Of a stretch of 64,000 nucleotides of DNA, positions 11,307-23,263 are shown piece by piece (position 1 is the first letter of the stretch; each line of letters starts with the position of its first letter). The notes under the pieces were generated by a model. It saw only the letters and a program-made list of their open reading frames with translations, ran no database searches and was not told where the DNA came from. The position numbers and the translations under genes are program-made. Source of the stretch: Crotophaga sulcirostris (taxonomy: Eukaryota > Chordata > Aves > Cuculiformes > Crotophagidae); the NCBI GenBank assembly GCA_013397455.1, contig VYZB01000282.1, forward strand, positions 192,186 to 256,185. Direction: 5' to 3'.

Positions 11307-13239
11307 TGTAAAAGCTACATTTGGGCCATTAATTTCTTTGTTATGCAGATTTTTTTTTCCCTGTGCAGAGGCATGGCCACCACTCCACAAAGAAGAGAAA
11401 ATTACAATCCAAGTCAACTTGTATTGGGTTTGCCTATGTCATGTGTCTTAGCCACACTCCCAAACTAGTGCTGCCATAGACAAATCACAGGAATGAAATG
11501 TCTGGGTTTTTTCCCTCCATCTTTCCCAAGTACTTTTCTATGCAAATTATTCCAGTTGAACTAGTGCATTACAAGACACTTACCCTGTGGAGTTTCACAT
11601 TAGTGCTTAATAGATAATGTACTGTAAGTCTGTTTACTCAACTTCTCAGTTAAAATATTATAGCTTAGATAGACTTGTAGCAATACCTTTAGTTATTTAT
11701 TTTGCAATTTTGTTCAGCCCCTTACTCTATTAACCTTCCTTTCAGTCACAAGCATTTACAGAAGCTCTGGTGCTGCATTCTTTTTGTTCAAACTAAAGGC
11801 AAACTTCATGGGTGCAAAGAAGAGAAACCCTCAAATGCATACTTGGAGAAGGGTTTGTTTGCAGAGGTATCAGCTACTTCGAAATTGTGGTTAACGAGAA
11901 ATGGGAGCTGGTACTTACAATTGCAGCAAATCCTCAATGCAACAGGTGGGTACACAGAAGTGATGTCATTAACAGAGTGCAGGTAAGAAAGGGTCCTGTG
12001 ATCATCGCTCTCAGCCCAGATGATGTTATCCACAGCTGGCTGAAGTCAGGCTATTTTTCATCTTGCAGAGAGCCAGTAACAAACATGGGGACTGCTTTGT
12101 AGGTTGTCCCAGGTACCAAAAGCCTCTCTTGTCTTTTCTGCAGATGTTGTAAATCCTCTGCGCCCTTTGAAGCCAGTGCAATTATGAAACTTTACTGCAG
12201 CTGAAGCGCACCGCTCTGTTTCTGATGCTTTGGAGGTCATGCAGTGAAGGAAGTAGAGGCAGCAGTGAAATTACTTCAAATAATATTTCACATATTTGGT
12301 GTTTGTTTTGGGCTTCTCTCCCATGCATTGCTACAAGAATTAATGTAAATGAAAAAAATTTCTGAAATAATTTCATGACTTCTACACAGTACAGGCGGAT
12401 CTCTCACCATGCCTCCCTTCCAAAACACCTTGTCTTGTGGGTATGTTAGAACTGAATAAATTCCTCAGCAACTGAGGAACTGGCAGTTTAACTTTAGCTT
12501 CTCTCCAGTGTGGGAAAACCAATAAAAATATTACTTTCCTCATTGAACCTGCAGTTTGTCATTGCTCAAGATAAAACTTTCAGGAATTAGCATAACACTG
12601 CCTCAGCCTAACACTTCAAGGTTGTATTGCAACTTGGTATTTGAATCAGGAGCCACATCTAACTCACAATACATTCTATGTCCTTATTATCTACTAAGAT
12701 ATGTTTTTATGTTAAATTTGAAGATAAAATTTGCATCCTTATGTCTCCGGTTTTTTTTGTATACAGCACGTGGTAGGTTAAAAGGGCTTAGCTGTGTTGA
12801 TTAACTATCCAAATGTTTAATCAATGTGGCAATAGCTAGATGCATTCTGGCTGTGAAAGACCTTGGAGAAGTCCCACTTGCCTTATTCCCCACCCCCAAG
12901 TGGGACATCAATGAACTATTACATGGTCCTTGCATATCAATGCAGAGGGGCTTAGACAAATACAACACTAATGGATAATTGTGGGTCACCTTGTCAAAAT
13001 ATGTTAAATGCCCCTTAAGTATTTTTCTTTTCCCCTGATTGGGAAAAAAATGACAGTAAACTGACCTTGCTCATATCATACAGCCTTTCAGGAAGCAAAT
13101 ACTACTCAGTCTGCAACTGGCTCATTGATTCATGGGTCAAAAATCCATTCCAACTAAATTACAAAAGACACATCCTCGTGGGTTGATACAACCCACGGTA
13201 ACTGCCTGACAAAGCATTAAACAATTGTACTCCTTAGCG
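11307..13239. other. Non-coding stretch; weak exon-like segment and a hairpin
   Basis: No gene is supported. Overlapping open frames of 75-96 codons occur on both strands around 11702-12102. A segment at 11865-11945 is flanked by AG and GT dinucleotides in plausible splice contexts (TTTGCAG before, CAG|GTGGGT after), but I recognise no protein in it. A 10-bp inverted repeat at 12871-12906 is listed separately. Confidence 0.55.
12871..12906. repeat. Perfect 10-bp inverted repeat (hairpin)
   Basis: GTCCCACTTG at 12871-12880 pairs exactly with CAAGTGGGAC at 12897-12906 across a 16-nt C-rich spacer. A weaker inverted pair, TTGATTA/TAATCAA, lies about 70 bp upstream. A GGGCTTAG octamer occurs on both sides (near 12783 and 12949). 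Confidence 0.85.
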
Positions 13240-13800
13240 TGGGCAGAACGCGTTTGCTGACACTTGTTCAGAAAACACACGTAGGGGCCCCCCGAGTGAT
13301 TCATAAGCGACGGCTGAGGATCCCGGGTGCACTGGATGTTAATGCATGGCAAAGTCAGGGAAAGTTCATCCTGTGACCACGGCTCCTGGACTCACTCCAA
13401 GAACATGCCATTTGCAGAGAGGGCATTAACTGCGAGAGGGCCATTGTGGGATTTGGATTCCTGCCCCTGTGTTTATCTACTCACAATGTCATTAACACCC
13501 ACATTGATCCCGAACTGCTGCTGGTGCCGGGGCTGTGCGCGGGATTGCTTGTTAGCTGGTGTCACAAATCACAAACCAGAGAAAATCGTTCTGATAAAGA
13601 TAACAGCTCTGTGGCTTCGCATTGTTATAAATGAGCCATAGGAGCCCTCCATACCTGCTAGTAATGCGCAATAATCGTTTTGCTTAGCTATTATTTAGAA
13701 GCATTACCTTTGCTTTGGCTGGCAAAGTTAGTACTAGGAGGACTGTAACATGATTTGCACTGAGAATGTCACAATGCATCTGTCATTATCTTTCTGGTCT
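13240..13800. promoter_or_regulatory. Candidate conserved non-coding element (CpG-retaining)
   Basis: CpG density is clearly higher here than in the flanks: examples are ACGCGT near 13248, CCCCCCGAG and GCGACGG near 13290-13312, and GTGCGCGGG near 13535. The segment reads like ordered motif-rich sequence with ATAAA/TTAT and GATAA cores towards its 3' side (13590-13700). Chance frames of 104 and 62 codons cross it, but they overlap in different phases and resemble no protein. I infer a possible distal regulatory element. An untranslated exon of a non-coding RNA is an alternative. Confidence 0.35.
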
Positions 13801-16662
13801 TGGTATACCGCCTAAGACAATGCTGTAGGTTAAAACCAGCAACAAGGACAAAACATAATTAATTAGCTAAGTATTACCTTCATCATGAGGCTTGTTTTGA
13901 AAGGGTAAGAGAACTACGCAGAGCAGCATGATATTTGCTTTAAATTCCAGTGTATTACACAAAGGTTACTTCAATCTCCAATACAGTGGCATTAATGGCA
14001 TGTAAATATATAGCTACATAAATAAACACAGAAGTAGAAATCTGTACATATACATAAATGTACATGTTGAAAATACACAGGTTGCATATGTGTTTTTATA
14101 TTCACACACAAGCACGGATACACTATTCACAAATAACCTCTTATTCTATGGTCATAATTACACCAAACATACTAAGAAATCTCACAAGACTTCCTTTTTT
14201 GTGGTTATACCACCCCAAGTTGGAGGATCTAAAACGACAGCTAGTAAAACAGTTGCTGCAGATGCTATAGTAACTTTCATGTTTAGATTGGTGTGTCACA
14301 CAGAAGACAAAAATAATACTGCTTGAAGAGGACCACACAAGATCAGTCGCAGTGAAACAAAATCCTGTTTAGCATTGTCCCAATCCAAGGTATAGTGGTG
14401 CTTATGAGTCAAAATGGGTGCTCACCATCACTCTCCTGCCTCAGCTTCAAACACTGGGAAACACTTATCTATGAAAGCTTTACAAGTAATAATTAAAAAG
14501 TCAATTGAGGCTTCAAAGAACCTGAGCCACAGGTAATACTAGGCGCTAAAAAACCTAGCTATTCATGCATGGAACATTATCCCTTTAAAGTCCTTTATTT
14601 GTAAGGAAAGGAGGGAGATCAAGAGAAGATTGTTTACAACCTTGATGAAAAATCTTAAAACCGCTTAAAATCCTGCCTCCATGCTAACTTTGTCCACAGC
14701 TCCTGTTTACAGACAGGTCCTCAGAGACAAAAACCACCGATCGTCACCAGCACAGCAGTCCTAAGCAGGAGGCAAGAAGAGGGTGAAGTACTCACTTTGA
14801 AAGGATCTGAAGTATAACATTTCCAAAAAAATGAACTTTTCAGTGTCAAAGAAAACATTCCTGCAAGCAGTTCAGTTCCCTTCCCCCTCCAGTCCGATAT
14901 TTTCCTACCTCTTTTAGTCTTCTTGAAATAGTCTTGCTAGTCCAAAGTATAGTTTTGACCCAGATAGTGATTCCAGTTTATTTTTTCTAAGACCATGTTT
15001 TGTTACCATTCTGTGTTTTAAGCCTTATTGGTTAGGCTTTACTGCCTGTGAACAGTTCTGACTGCTTAAAATAAAAACAAGGAGGTTTTTACACTGTATC
15101 TCAGAGCAGCGTTTCATCTCAAATTGCCAGCTACAAGCACTGATCTCTCTGGAGTCTTCATGAGCTCAGCAAATGCATTTAGCTTCCTCTAAGGATCTGC
15201 TCACGGGAAGATTTTAAGAGCTCAAACCATTCAAAGTGATCAGGCACTGAGTCTGCTGAAGGCTTACAAAGTACAAATAGGCTACTGACAGAAGACAAAA
15301 ATCTGTAAACAGAAATGCAAAGAGGACAAGCTTTAATGTTGTCCTCTCAGTGATACCTAGAAGTTGCTGTTTTAAGTGTACTGAAATCTACACTCATCTT
15401 CTGCTTACATAAATGAAGTGTGCTTGACACTTTGAGGTTAAATGCTTCCTTGGGGATGAAACAGAAGAGTCTCCTGTGCTTCAGTTATCACAGGGTCTAC
15501 ACCAGCAGCAGCATTGCTCCAAGTGGTAGGTGCTCCCATGTTGGAGACCAAACTAAATAAAGTTTTAGTTGGAAACAAGCCAGTTCATGGGCATTTCACT
15601 GGTGAAAACAAGAAATGAAGACTCAAGTCACTTCTGTCTAGGCTGCAAGTGCTCCCAAGGAAAAGAAAAAGTCTTCTCCTTTCAAACATTATGGTTACAT
15701 CGAGTCTGTCACCCAGCCCTGAATCTCATTACCTCACCAGTAGCCATACTCATCTTCCATTTGCAGTTTTCTGAACTTGCTTGTGGACTTTTATGTTGGT
15801 CCATTCTCTCCTGTCTGGCACATAGCAGGAAAGTGTAAAATCCATCACCGATTTGTAAAATGCTTATATACAGAGGTTTTTGGTTTTCTTGCTTTTATTT
15901 GTTTCTCAGTGTCCAAGGTCCCTCAGGGTACAGAACCTTAGGAAAGTATCACACAAAGAGGTGTAAAAATACTATTTAAAATATTGTGTGAAATGTAACT
16001 ATATCCTGCATTGCACTGTTACTCATAGGACTATTATAGACACAAAAAATGTTTGTAATTGCTGCGAGGGAGATCTATTCACTTTTTTACTGAAAGGAGA
16101 CAAGATGATTGTCTGTCTTACTCAATATGCATCAGTAAAGAAATGTGGCATCCTTTATGTCTTTACCGAATGCAAGAAAACCACATCAACGGAGTAGGCT
16201 TCAAATAAATGTCTTTGATGGGTTATTCACAAATGTTCAGGCCCTAGTTAGTCTCGTATTCTGGCTGTTTCTTGCCTACAGCACTGAATGCACAGTTAGA
16301 GGGCTCACAAACAATTTAAAGACATACTAACCTATTCATACACAGAAGGACATGAAAAAGCCCTTTTGTATTCAGGATGACTAGTTCCCCACCATTGAAA
16401 AAGGGCTTTGTTCAGTGTGTGACAAATGATAGACTCTGGATTGCTGATTATGTGGAAGCTTTGCACCACTCAAGTATATGTGGTGCTAGAAAAACTGAGA
16501 AATTCAGCTGTTCGCTGTGTCATGCTTTGATAGCATCATGCTGTAAACATCTTGTGTGATCTCCACGGCAAGCCACCGCTGCTCTGATGAGCAGGAGTTC
16601 CCTTCTGTGGGTTCTGTCTTTCTCAAAGGCTTTGAACAAGTCAGAGATTGCAAAAAGATCAT

Positions 16663-16680
16663 GAGGTGAGATCTCACCTC
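16663..16680. repeat. Perfect 18-bp palindrome
   Basis: GAGGTGAGATCTCACCTC is identical to its own reverse complement, with no spacer. Each half holds GGTGA/TCACC, resembling a half-site for nuclear receptors or an E-box-like CACCT (the ZEB/SNAI core). CACCT is present on both strands, so paired CACCT boxes sit about 10 bp apart. Confidence 0.9.
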
Positions 16681-18748
16681 TGGCCTTGAAGGTCTACGCG
16701 GCAGTTGAATTGAGTGCAACTGAATGTGCAATTCACAGAGCGACCACATGCATTAATTGGGACACCACACTATATTAAATTTGTGAGCTGCCTTCCTTCC
16801 ACAGGCATCAGCCTTTCAGTCCAAAGAAAATGGTGTATCAAACTTTTCAAGGGCTGCACAAAGACACAATGCCTGTGCTCACCTTCCCATGGGGTTTTAC
16901 TCAAAAAGGGAAATATATAGCCTATAGTAGACCAGAAAAACAATCTTTAAAAACTGAAGTACACTGACAGTTCTGAAGGATTTTATTCTGTGATTTGTTT
17001 GTCTGCTTTGGAAGATTTCGCGATTCATATTGAACTTCCCATGGATTCTGATGGAATAAATAGTTTAGTGCTTTGCCATCACACATTGGTCCCACCATAG
17101 GGGAACGCTGATCATACTTGGCCTTCAAGATTTTTCAATGTTTGTTTTTTTTTAGTTTCAGCCTGACAACAATTTGCCTTTCAGCCATGAGCTGCAGTGC
17201 CATGCCTGCTGCAATGAGCAGCTGTGTTCCCTGCTGATAGAATTTTAACTGGTTTTCCTTTTGGTATTTCAGAAATAATATCCATGAGGATTGACTTTTT
17301 ATTCTAACACTTACTCCTCCCATGTACAACTCTTGACATAAATGCTTAGCAAATGTAGGAGTTCCTGCAAGATTTTCTTTGCTGTTTCAAACTCTGCTGC
17401 TCTAATGCTCTAACGCTAATAGTAAAGTGACTTTGGATGGCTTTGTAGGTCTTGTATAGTCTGTTCAAATTTCTAAACTCCCAACAATGTGCTGAGAAAT
17501 GATAACATCTTTGCATCATATATTTCAACTATTTTCTGGGCTTGATTAAGTCACAGTCATGGCAGCTCCTTGACTTCTGATATTTTGGCACTTCTGCCTA
17601 GTTTTTCCAGCATAAACCATAACGTTCAAAGTAAAGAAAGATTAGAAAGAATGCACATAATTGTTTTTGAATCTCAAAAAATTCCTGCTATATCTTTTAA
17701 TAAGAAAGTGTGCTACCCTTGCATGTAAGTTCTTAGGGATGAAATGTGAAATCCTTTAATTAAATTCAGCAACTGAGATTGCATGGAATCGGCAAATATC
17801 AACAGGTCATTTTGTGACAGGGAAATAGCTGGTATTCTTACAGGCAAGAAGAGATATAAATAGAAATACTCGCAGATCTAAATTTTTTCCCCTCAGAATC
17901 AGGACAAACCAGTAATGGAGGACATGCATCAGCAGTGTTACGGAGAAAAAGACAAATTATAGGAACTAATCGTATCTCCAGCGTACAGCATGTGACTATT
18001 GAATCATGAATCGACCACAATAGATCTCGGAAGGACGTCACATATCGCAGGAAAATAAATGTAACTTCTGTAAACAAAACAGATTAAGGGCAGGTATGCT
18101 TCATCAGAGTGCACAGGGACTTCAACACAAAGCTTGCTTTAGTGCAGGTTTTATAAGCATACCGCAGAGAAATTTCTGATTTTGTTCAACAGAATGAAAA
18201 ACAGTATCAGCAGAAGCTATGACAGCACTAAGCAAACAAAACATAAGTCAGGTGAGGTATATGCAAGAAGATTAAGAGTCCACAGCTATAAAGAGGTTAC
18301 TAAAAAGGTTAATATTTAGCAATGGTTGCCCCATAGGATACGTGATCACACCTCGTTCCTATTATACAAACTACGATGTTCACAAAAGTACCATTAATTT
18401 TAATGTGGGCTATTCATGAGCATCAAGGAAAGCTCTTAATTTTTAAGCAGGAACTGAAAACATGTTTGTTTGACAATGTTTTCAATTATTAATGTATTTA
18501 ACTAGGTACCATGATAGCTTTGGTGTTAATATTTTATCAAAGATGTTATAATTGTATATTGGTCCAAGCTATGCAAACCATCACAAGGTACACTTTTACA
18601 TCATGTTTAAGACATTGTTTGCTACACTCAGCTGAAATAGCACCTTGCCATGGAAATAGCTCCACATCCTTCAGTGAAATTACACTTGAGGTCTAGGTAG
18701 TAGAATCAAATTCTAAGTATCTCTACAATGAGAAAGTTCTCCAACCGG

Positions 18749-18764
18749 GTGTGTGTGTGTGTGT
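18749..18764. repeat. (GT)8 microsatellite
   Basis: A simple dinucleotide run of eight GT units sits 91 bp before the assembly gap. Confidence 0.95.
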
Positions 18765-18855
18765 AATTTTAATTTTCATTTCTATTTTCATGTTCAAATG
18801 TAAAATAAGTATTTTGTTTGACTGGAAATTTTTACATTTATGGAATGTTACTTCC

Positions 18856-19019
18856 NNNNNNNNNNNNNNNNNNNNNNNNNNNNNNNNNNNNNNNNNNNNN
18901 NNNNNNNNNNNNNNNNNNNNNNNNNNNNNNNNNNNNNNNNNNNNNNNNNNNNNNNNNNNNNNNNNNNNNNNNNNNNNNNNNNNNNNNNNNNNNNNNNNNN
19001 NNNNNNNNNNNNNNNNNNN
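18856..19019. other. Assembly gap (164 N)
   Basis: A run of undetermined bases. Open frames that appear to cross it are artefacts of translating N. The flanks show no repeat that explains the break apart from the upstream (GT)8. Confidence 0.99.
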
Positions 19020-22000
19020 AAGCAAACAGCCCAAAAGAAATAAAGTCTTAATTTTCTGTGGCACAATCCCACAACCCAGTTTTATGTGATCACTGTTTTC
19101 TGAGACACTGTTCTCAGCCATGAGTGATAATGTCTGGTAACTCACTGAGGTGAAACATTGCCTTATTCAGAAAAATAATTTGGGCCACTGCTGTAGAAAA
19201 TGAATGCTACATTCTTTACACGGAAAAAGAGCATGGGATATGATTTCCTATATAAGGAATACTCTTCTGCAATACATCAAATCTCTTCTCTCCTGTGTGT
19301 GCAAATGCACTCTCCTTTGTTACATTATAAGAGGGTGCATAACTCCAAAAGAAATGGAGTTAGATGAAAAAGAGCCATTCCAAACTCTACTGATTAAAAT
19401 AAATGTGCTCATAAAAGAGACAGGAGAGTAAATTACTGCATCCCCAGAACAGCAGTAACTTACACACCAACAAGTTATTTTCAAGTTTGCCAGAGGAAAT
19501 AATCTGCTATCAACAAGGGGTAATTGCCTGAGCAAACTAGTCTTTACATCTCACACATGCTGTCACCTTGTGTAAGAAAGAAATACACCACATATCAATT
19601 CAGGAAAAAAAAAAATTGAAACATTCCTTTAAAGGCTGCTTCTCTCAGCCATTTGAAAGAGAGAACATATACACAGCTTGGAACATATCTAATCTCTGCT
19701 CTTTTCTTATCACTGAAGAGTATCCTAACACACCACAAAATTCATAACCTAAGCAGCCTTGGGCAATATTAGAAAGGATCCATTTTAGATTGGAACAGAA
19801 ATTTTAATCTGAGATTTACCTGTGGCTGTCACAGGTGAGAGCAGGTTAGTGACAGAACCCTTCAGGAATCAATGGAGGAACTATCAAGTAAAAGAGACAA
19901 AATTTTCTGATTTTTATACAAATACAGGCTGCTTAGAGAGTTAGATGACTACTTATTTCAGTGCATATGCACAAACACACACCTCTTCTGTGCTTCCATT
20001 GCATGTGTATTCATTTGACTAAAATGCTCTTGACCCAGGGGCTTGTAGAAAAGGAATTTTCAGCACTCACATGAACAATTTTTTTCCCAAAGCAGGGTGC
20101 AACATATGCCTATACATAAGTATTTAAAGTGCATTTTGCTATGCAAGACAGACTGTAATGTGTGTTGTGCAAATATAAGTACAGCAGACAGAAAAAAGGA
20201 ATTTTATCTTTCACGGGAAGATCAATCCTTTTTTTTAAAACTTGTTTTAAAAAGGCAGTAATTGCTAATTAAAAAAACAAATGGTGGCAATCTCTTTATC
20301 AATATTCTGTGATGTAACAGTCTGTCATAGGTAAATAGTTCTTTTTTTGAGAAGTAGAAAACTATCAGCATTGTCCATTTTTCAGTTAAGATTATTTTGC
20401 CTTAGGTTAAATATTGAGTAATGTTTATATTACTAATGAGAAAAACACTTTCCTCACTCTTTCTCCTCAGCAGAGGAAACTGCAGTTGTCTTAATTCACT
20501 CTATCTCTTTGAGTTTTTAAAAACTAAATTAACTCCCTTATGCTACCTGTAGCACTGTCAACAAGAGGCCATGTAGATAAAAATGAACAGGAATAACACC
20601 CCTTGGCTCCTAGTTTGAGTCATCTTGATTAGTGTTCTGGGATGATCATGTTTTGGAACCCGGTAGGACTGGCTGATCAAGACAGTAAGCAATGCAAAAA
20701 TAGAGTCAGAACAAGAATTTTCCTAAATTAAAGTTTACAGGGCATATGGGAGGATTTCTGTCTTCCATCCAACCCTTACGATGCTTTTCCAACAAAGAAA
20801 AATGGAAAGGTCTTAAAAGATTTTTGGCAGCATTCTGGCAAAAGATATAAACTACTGTCAAGCATAGTATGGAAGAAAAACTGTCTCAGTTGACAGAAAC
20901 AATATGCTTCCGTTTTTTCTGTTGGTCATGATTTTGTATTCCAATGGTACTTTGAATTCCAAATTTATCATTGTGATGATTAAAGAAAAAAGAAATCTCC
21001 CTTAACCACAGTGGAAGTCATGAGTGAGATCTGTCAGTGTAGTTGATGATCAATTCTTCTGTCTCGCTGCCTGTCTGCCTGCACATATCAACCTTGACTG
21101 ACTAAGTCTGAAGTCTGGTATGAAGTCTGAACAGCTCATACTGTATCCTAGCATGGTTGTAGTTCTAAAGCACCCATTTCACCTGGACAGGATCTGACCA
21201 GGCAGTTACAATTCCTCCTTAACTACGAAGTAAATGAAAATAACGAGATCTAAGTAAAGACAAAAATAGCCCAAAGCAGAGTATGTAGGCTGACATTTGC
21301 ACTCAAAAAATTGAGCTCGCTGTGCCTTCAATGACAATTCATGTGAGTTTTATGTATTTTATCAATGATAATTCCTAATGCGGGACATACACCACCTACA
21401 ATGGATTGCTGCGTGCAAGGAAGAAATACATCACCGACACCTGTCCCTAGTACAGTAATAAAATGTTACAGATTTCAGAGATAAAACCATCATAATAAAA
21501 TATGCTGTGTATGCAAATAATAAGACTACTTCTTGAATCGAAACAACGATGGAAACTGTTTTCTGAAGTGGAAAACTGGAGGATTAAAATTGAATCATTG
21601 CTTCGATCCCTCAAATGAAAGAAAATAAAAGATTACAAATATCATTCAACTTTTATTAGTGCATGACAGTCATCAGAATGGAACTATTCGCCCTGGGAAT
21701 GAAACCAGTGATATTTCTTTGGAATGAAGAATCTCATTTTGTTGTTCAACAATATTGAGACCAAAACTAGAAGTAAGCAACTGGGACACTCTTAGCTTGG
21801 CTCGAATAAAGAAATCAGACAGCATAGACTTCCTTGATGAAGAAAAACGGGAGTAATGAGGTCTTTCTACCTCCTCCTGCCTTCAGTGAGTTCATTCCTG
21901 ACCATGACAGTTTGTTTCATGTTAGTTTTCGCCAATCATAGCTCTTGTCTCCTAAAGATAATATTTTTCTATACCTAACTACTTGCCATAGATCATTAAA

Positions 22001-22916
22001 TAACACAAAAGACATCTGGTCTTATGACACTACACTGTTTAAAAAGCAGTCTTATTAATTGCAGAAGAGTGCATAAGTTACAGCCGCCACATCTGGCCAT
22101 AGCTCATGCTCAGAAGTATATGCCCAATAATGGATCAGTTTCCAGTCTTGTCAGTAGCTTTCAGAGCATTCAGGGAGTTTTCCTAACTGTAGTGGGTGTT
22201 GGAAGCTTGCAGAAAATGTGACAACACAGACATATTCACTGTGCCACATCCTCTGAGATGCAGAAAGACTTGCAAAAACTGAAAGGATACAACAAATTAC
22301 AGTACCTTACAGTTTAAGGAGTTTTTCCCACATTTGTCTGCACTTTCTGTAATAGTTCCTAGAGAAGTGTGTGAGATGCACCTAAAGAGAATTCTAACAA
22401 TTACAGCTCCTTATGAAAGAATTAGTATTTCAAAACATCAAAGTACGTGTTAAATGTAACTTAGAAGTTAGGATAGGAGCCTTTTTAGTAAGTGGGGAAG
22501 CCAGAACAGGGGATACAGATCAACCCAAACAGATGCCAACGGGATCCACAAAATGCTTTTGTGTTTGCAGTTTGTCTCCCAACTATAGTTTAAAATATGA
22601 CAGTGTTTTTTAAAAAAAAAACAAAATAATAATATATATATATGTGTAGGGACTCTATCTCAACATCAGTATTTCCTCTTTATCCACAGTTGAACCTCTC
22701 CATTCAGGCTCTCATCTTTTTCTCTTCTCTGAGTACAGAAGCTCAGAAGATGCTGTTGGGGACGGGGTCTCAGCTGGCATTACACATGAAGAGATAGGTG
22801 TTATTGGAACTGATGTGACCTGAGACAAGAGCTATTGCATTCATCTTTCTTCTTGCAGAGCACCTGCAATGGAGACCTCTCTTCCTCAGTCTTCACTGCC
22901 TTCAAGGGTTGGGTTA
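19020..22916. other. Non-coding stretch, no gene recognised
   Basis: A+T-rich and CpG-poor. It contains an AT-only inverted repeat at 20233-20252 (TTTTAAAAC, 2-nt spacer, GTTTTAAAA), which is low complexity, and a short A-run plus (AT)n at about 22609-22645. Nothing coding was recognised. Confidence 0.65.
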
Positions 22917-23263
22917 CTAGCAGCCTTCTAGTACTGAAAGGAAGCCCCAGAAAAGGTTGGGAGGGGCTCTTTTTTCCAAGAGTGCAGGCATAGGATGAAA
23001 GTGAATGGTTTTAAGCTGAAAGAGTGGAGACTGAGGTGAGATTTTATGAAGAAATATTTTACAGTGATGTTGGGGAGGCCCTGGCCCAGGTTGCTCAGAG
23101 CAGTGGTGGCTGCCCCATCCCTGGAGGTGTTCAAGGCCAAGTTGGATGGGGCTTGGAGCCCCCTGATCCAGAGGGAGGTGTCTCTGCCCATGGCACGAGG
23201 GGTGGAACTGGATGGACTTTAATGTCCCTTCAAATCCAAACAATTCTGTGATTCTACGATTTG
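22917..23263 (+). mobile_element. CR1 LINE, 5'-truncated 3' end
   Basis: It opens at the end of the CR1 coding region (AGCAGCCTTCTAGTACTGAA, the counterpart of the stop-codon area in the copy at 29625). It carries the same 3' untranslated sequence as the copies at 3145 and 29625, and ends ATTCTGTGATTCTACGAT. Internal substitutions are frequent, so it is an old copy. The 5' boundary is approximate. Confidence 0.94.

Larger units (their letters stand above)
13801..18855. other. Non-coding stretch, no gene recognised
   Basis: Only short chance frames of at most about 90 codons are present. It contains one perfect 18-bp palindrome (16663-16680) and a (GT)8 microsatellite (18749-18764), listed separately. 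No interspersed repeat is recognisable by eye. Confidence 0.65.

Noticed and set aside
11812..12102. Resemblance of SPDDVIHSW to mitochondrial cytochrome oxidase subunit II (nuclear mitochondrial insertion?)
   Set aside because: Only about nine residues look alike. Tryptophan is coded TGG and the flanking sequence does not follow the subunit.
12871..12906. microRNA precursor
   Set aside because: The stem is only 10 bp. Known precursors have about 22 or more paired bases per arm.
14420..14465. MIR-like word TGCCTCAGCTTCAAAC
   Set aside because: The match is too short, and the neighbouring words expected of a MIR are absent.
18723..19145. Open frames crossing a run of N
   Set aside because: They exist only because undetermined bases are translated as X.
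20233..20252. TTTTAAAAC/GTTTTAAAA inverted repeat as a significant hairpin
   Set aside because: Made of A/T runs only. Such pairs are expected by chance in this composition.
22917..23251. Three open frames of 75-108 codons on both strands
   Set aside because: All lie inside a CR1 3' untranslated region.
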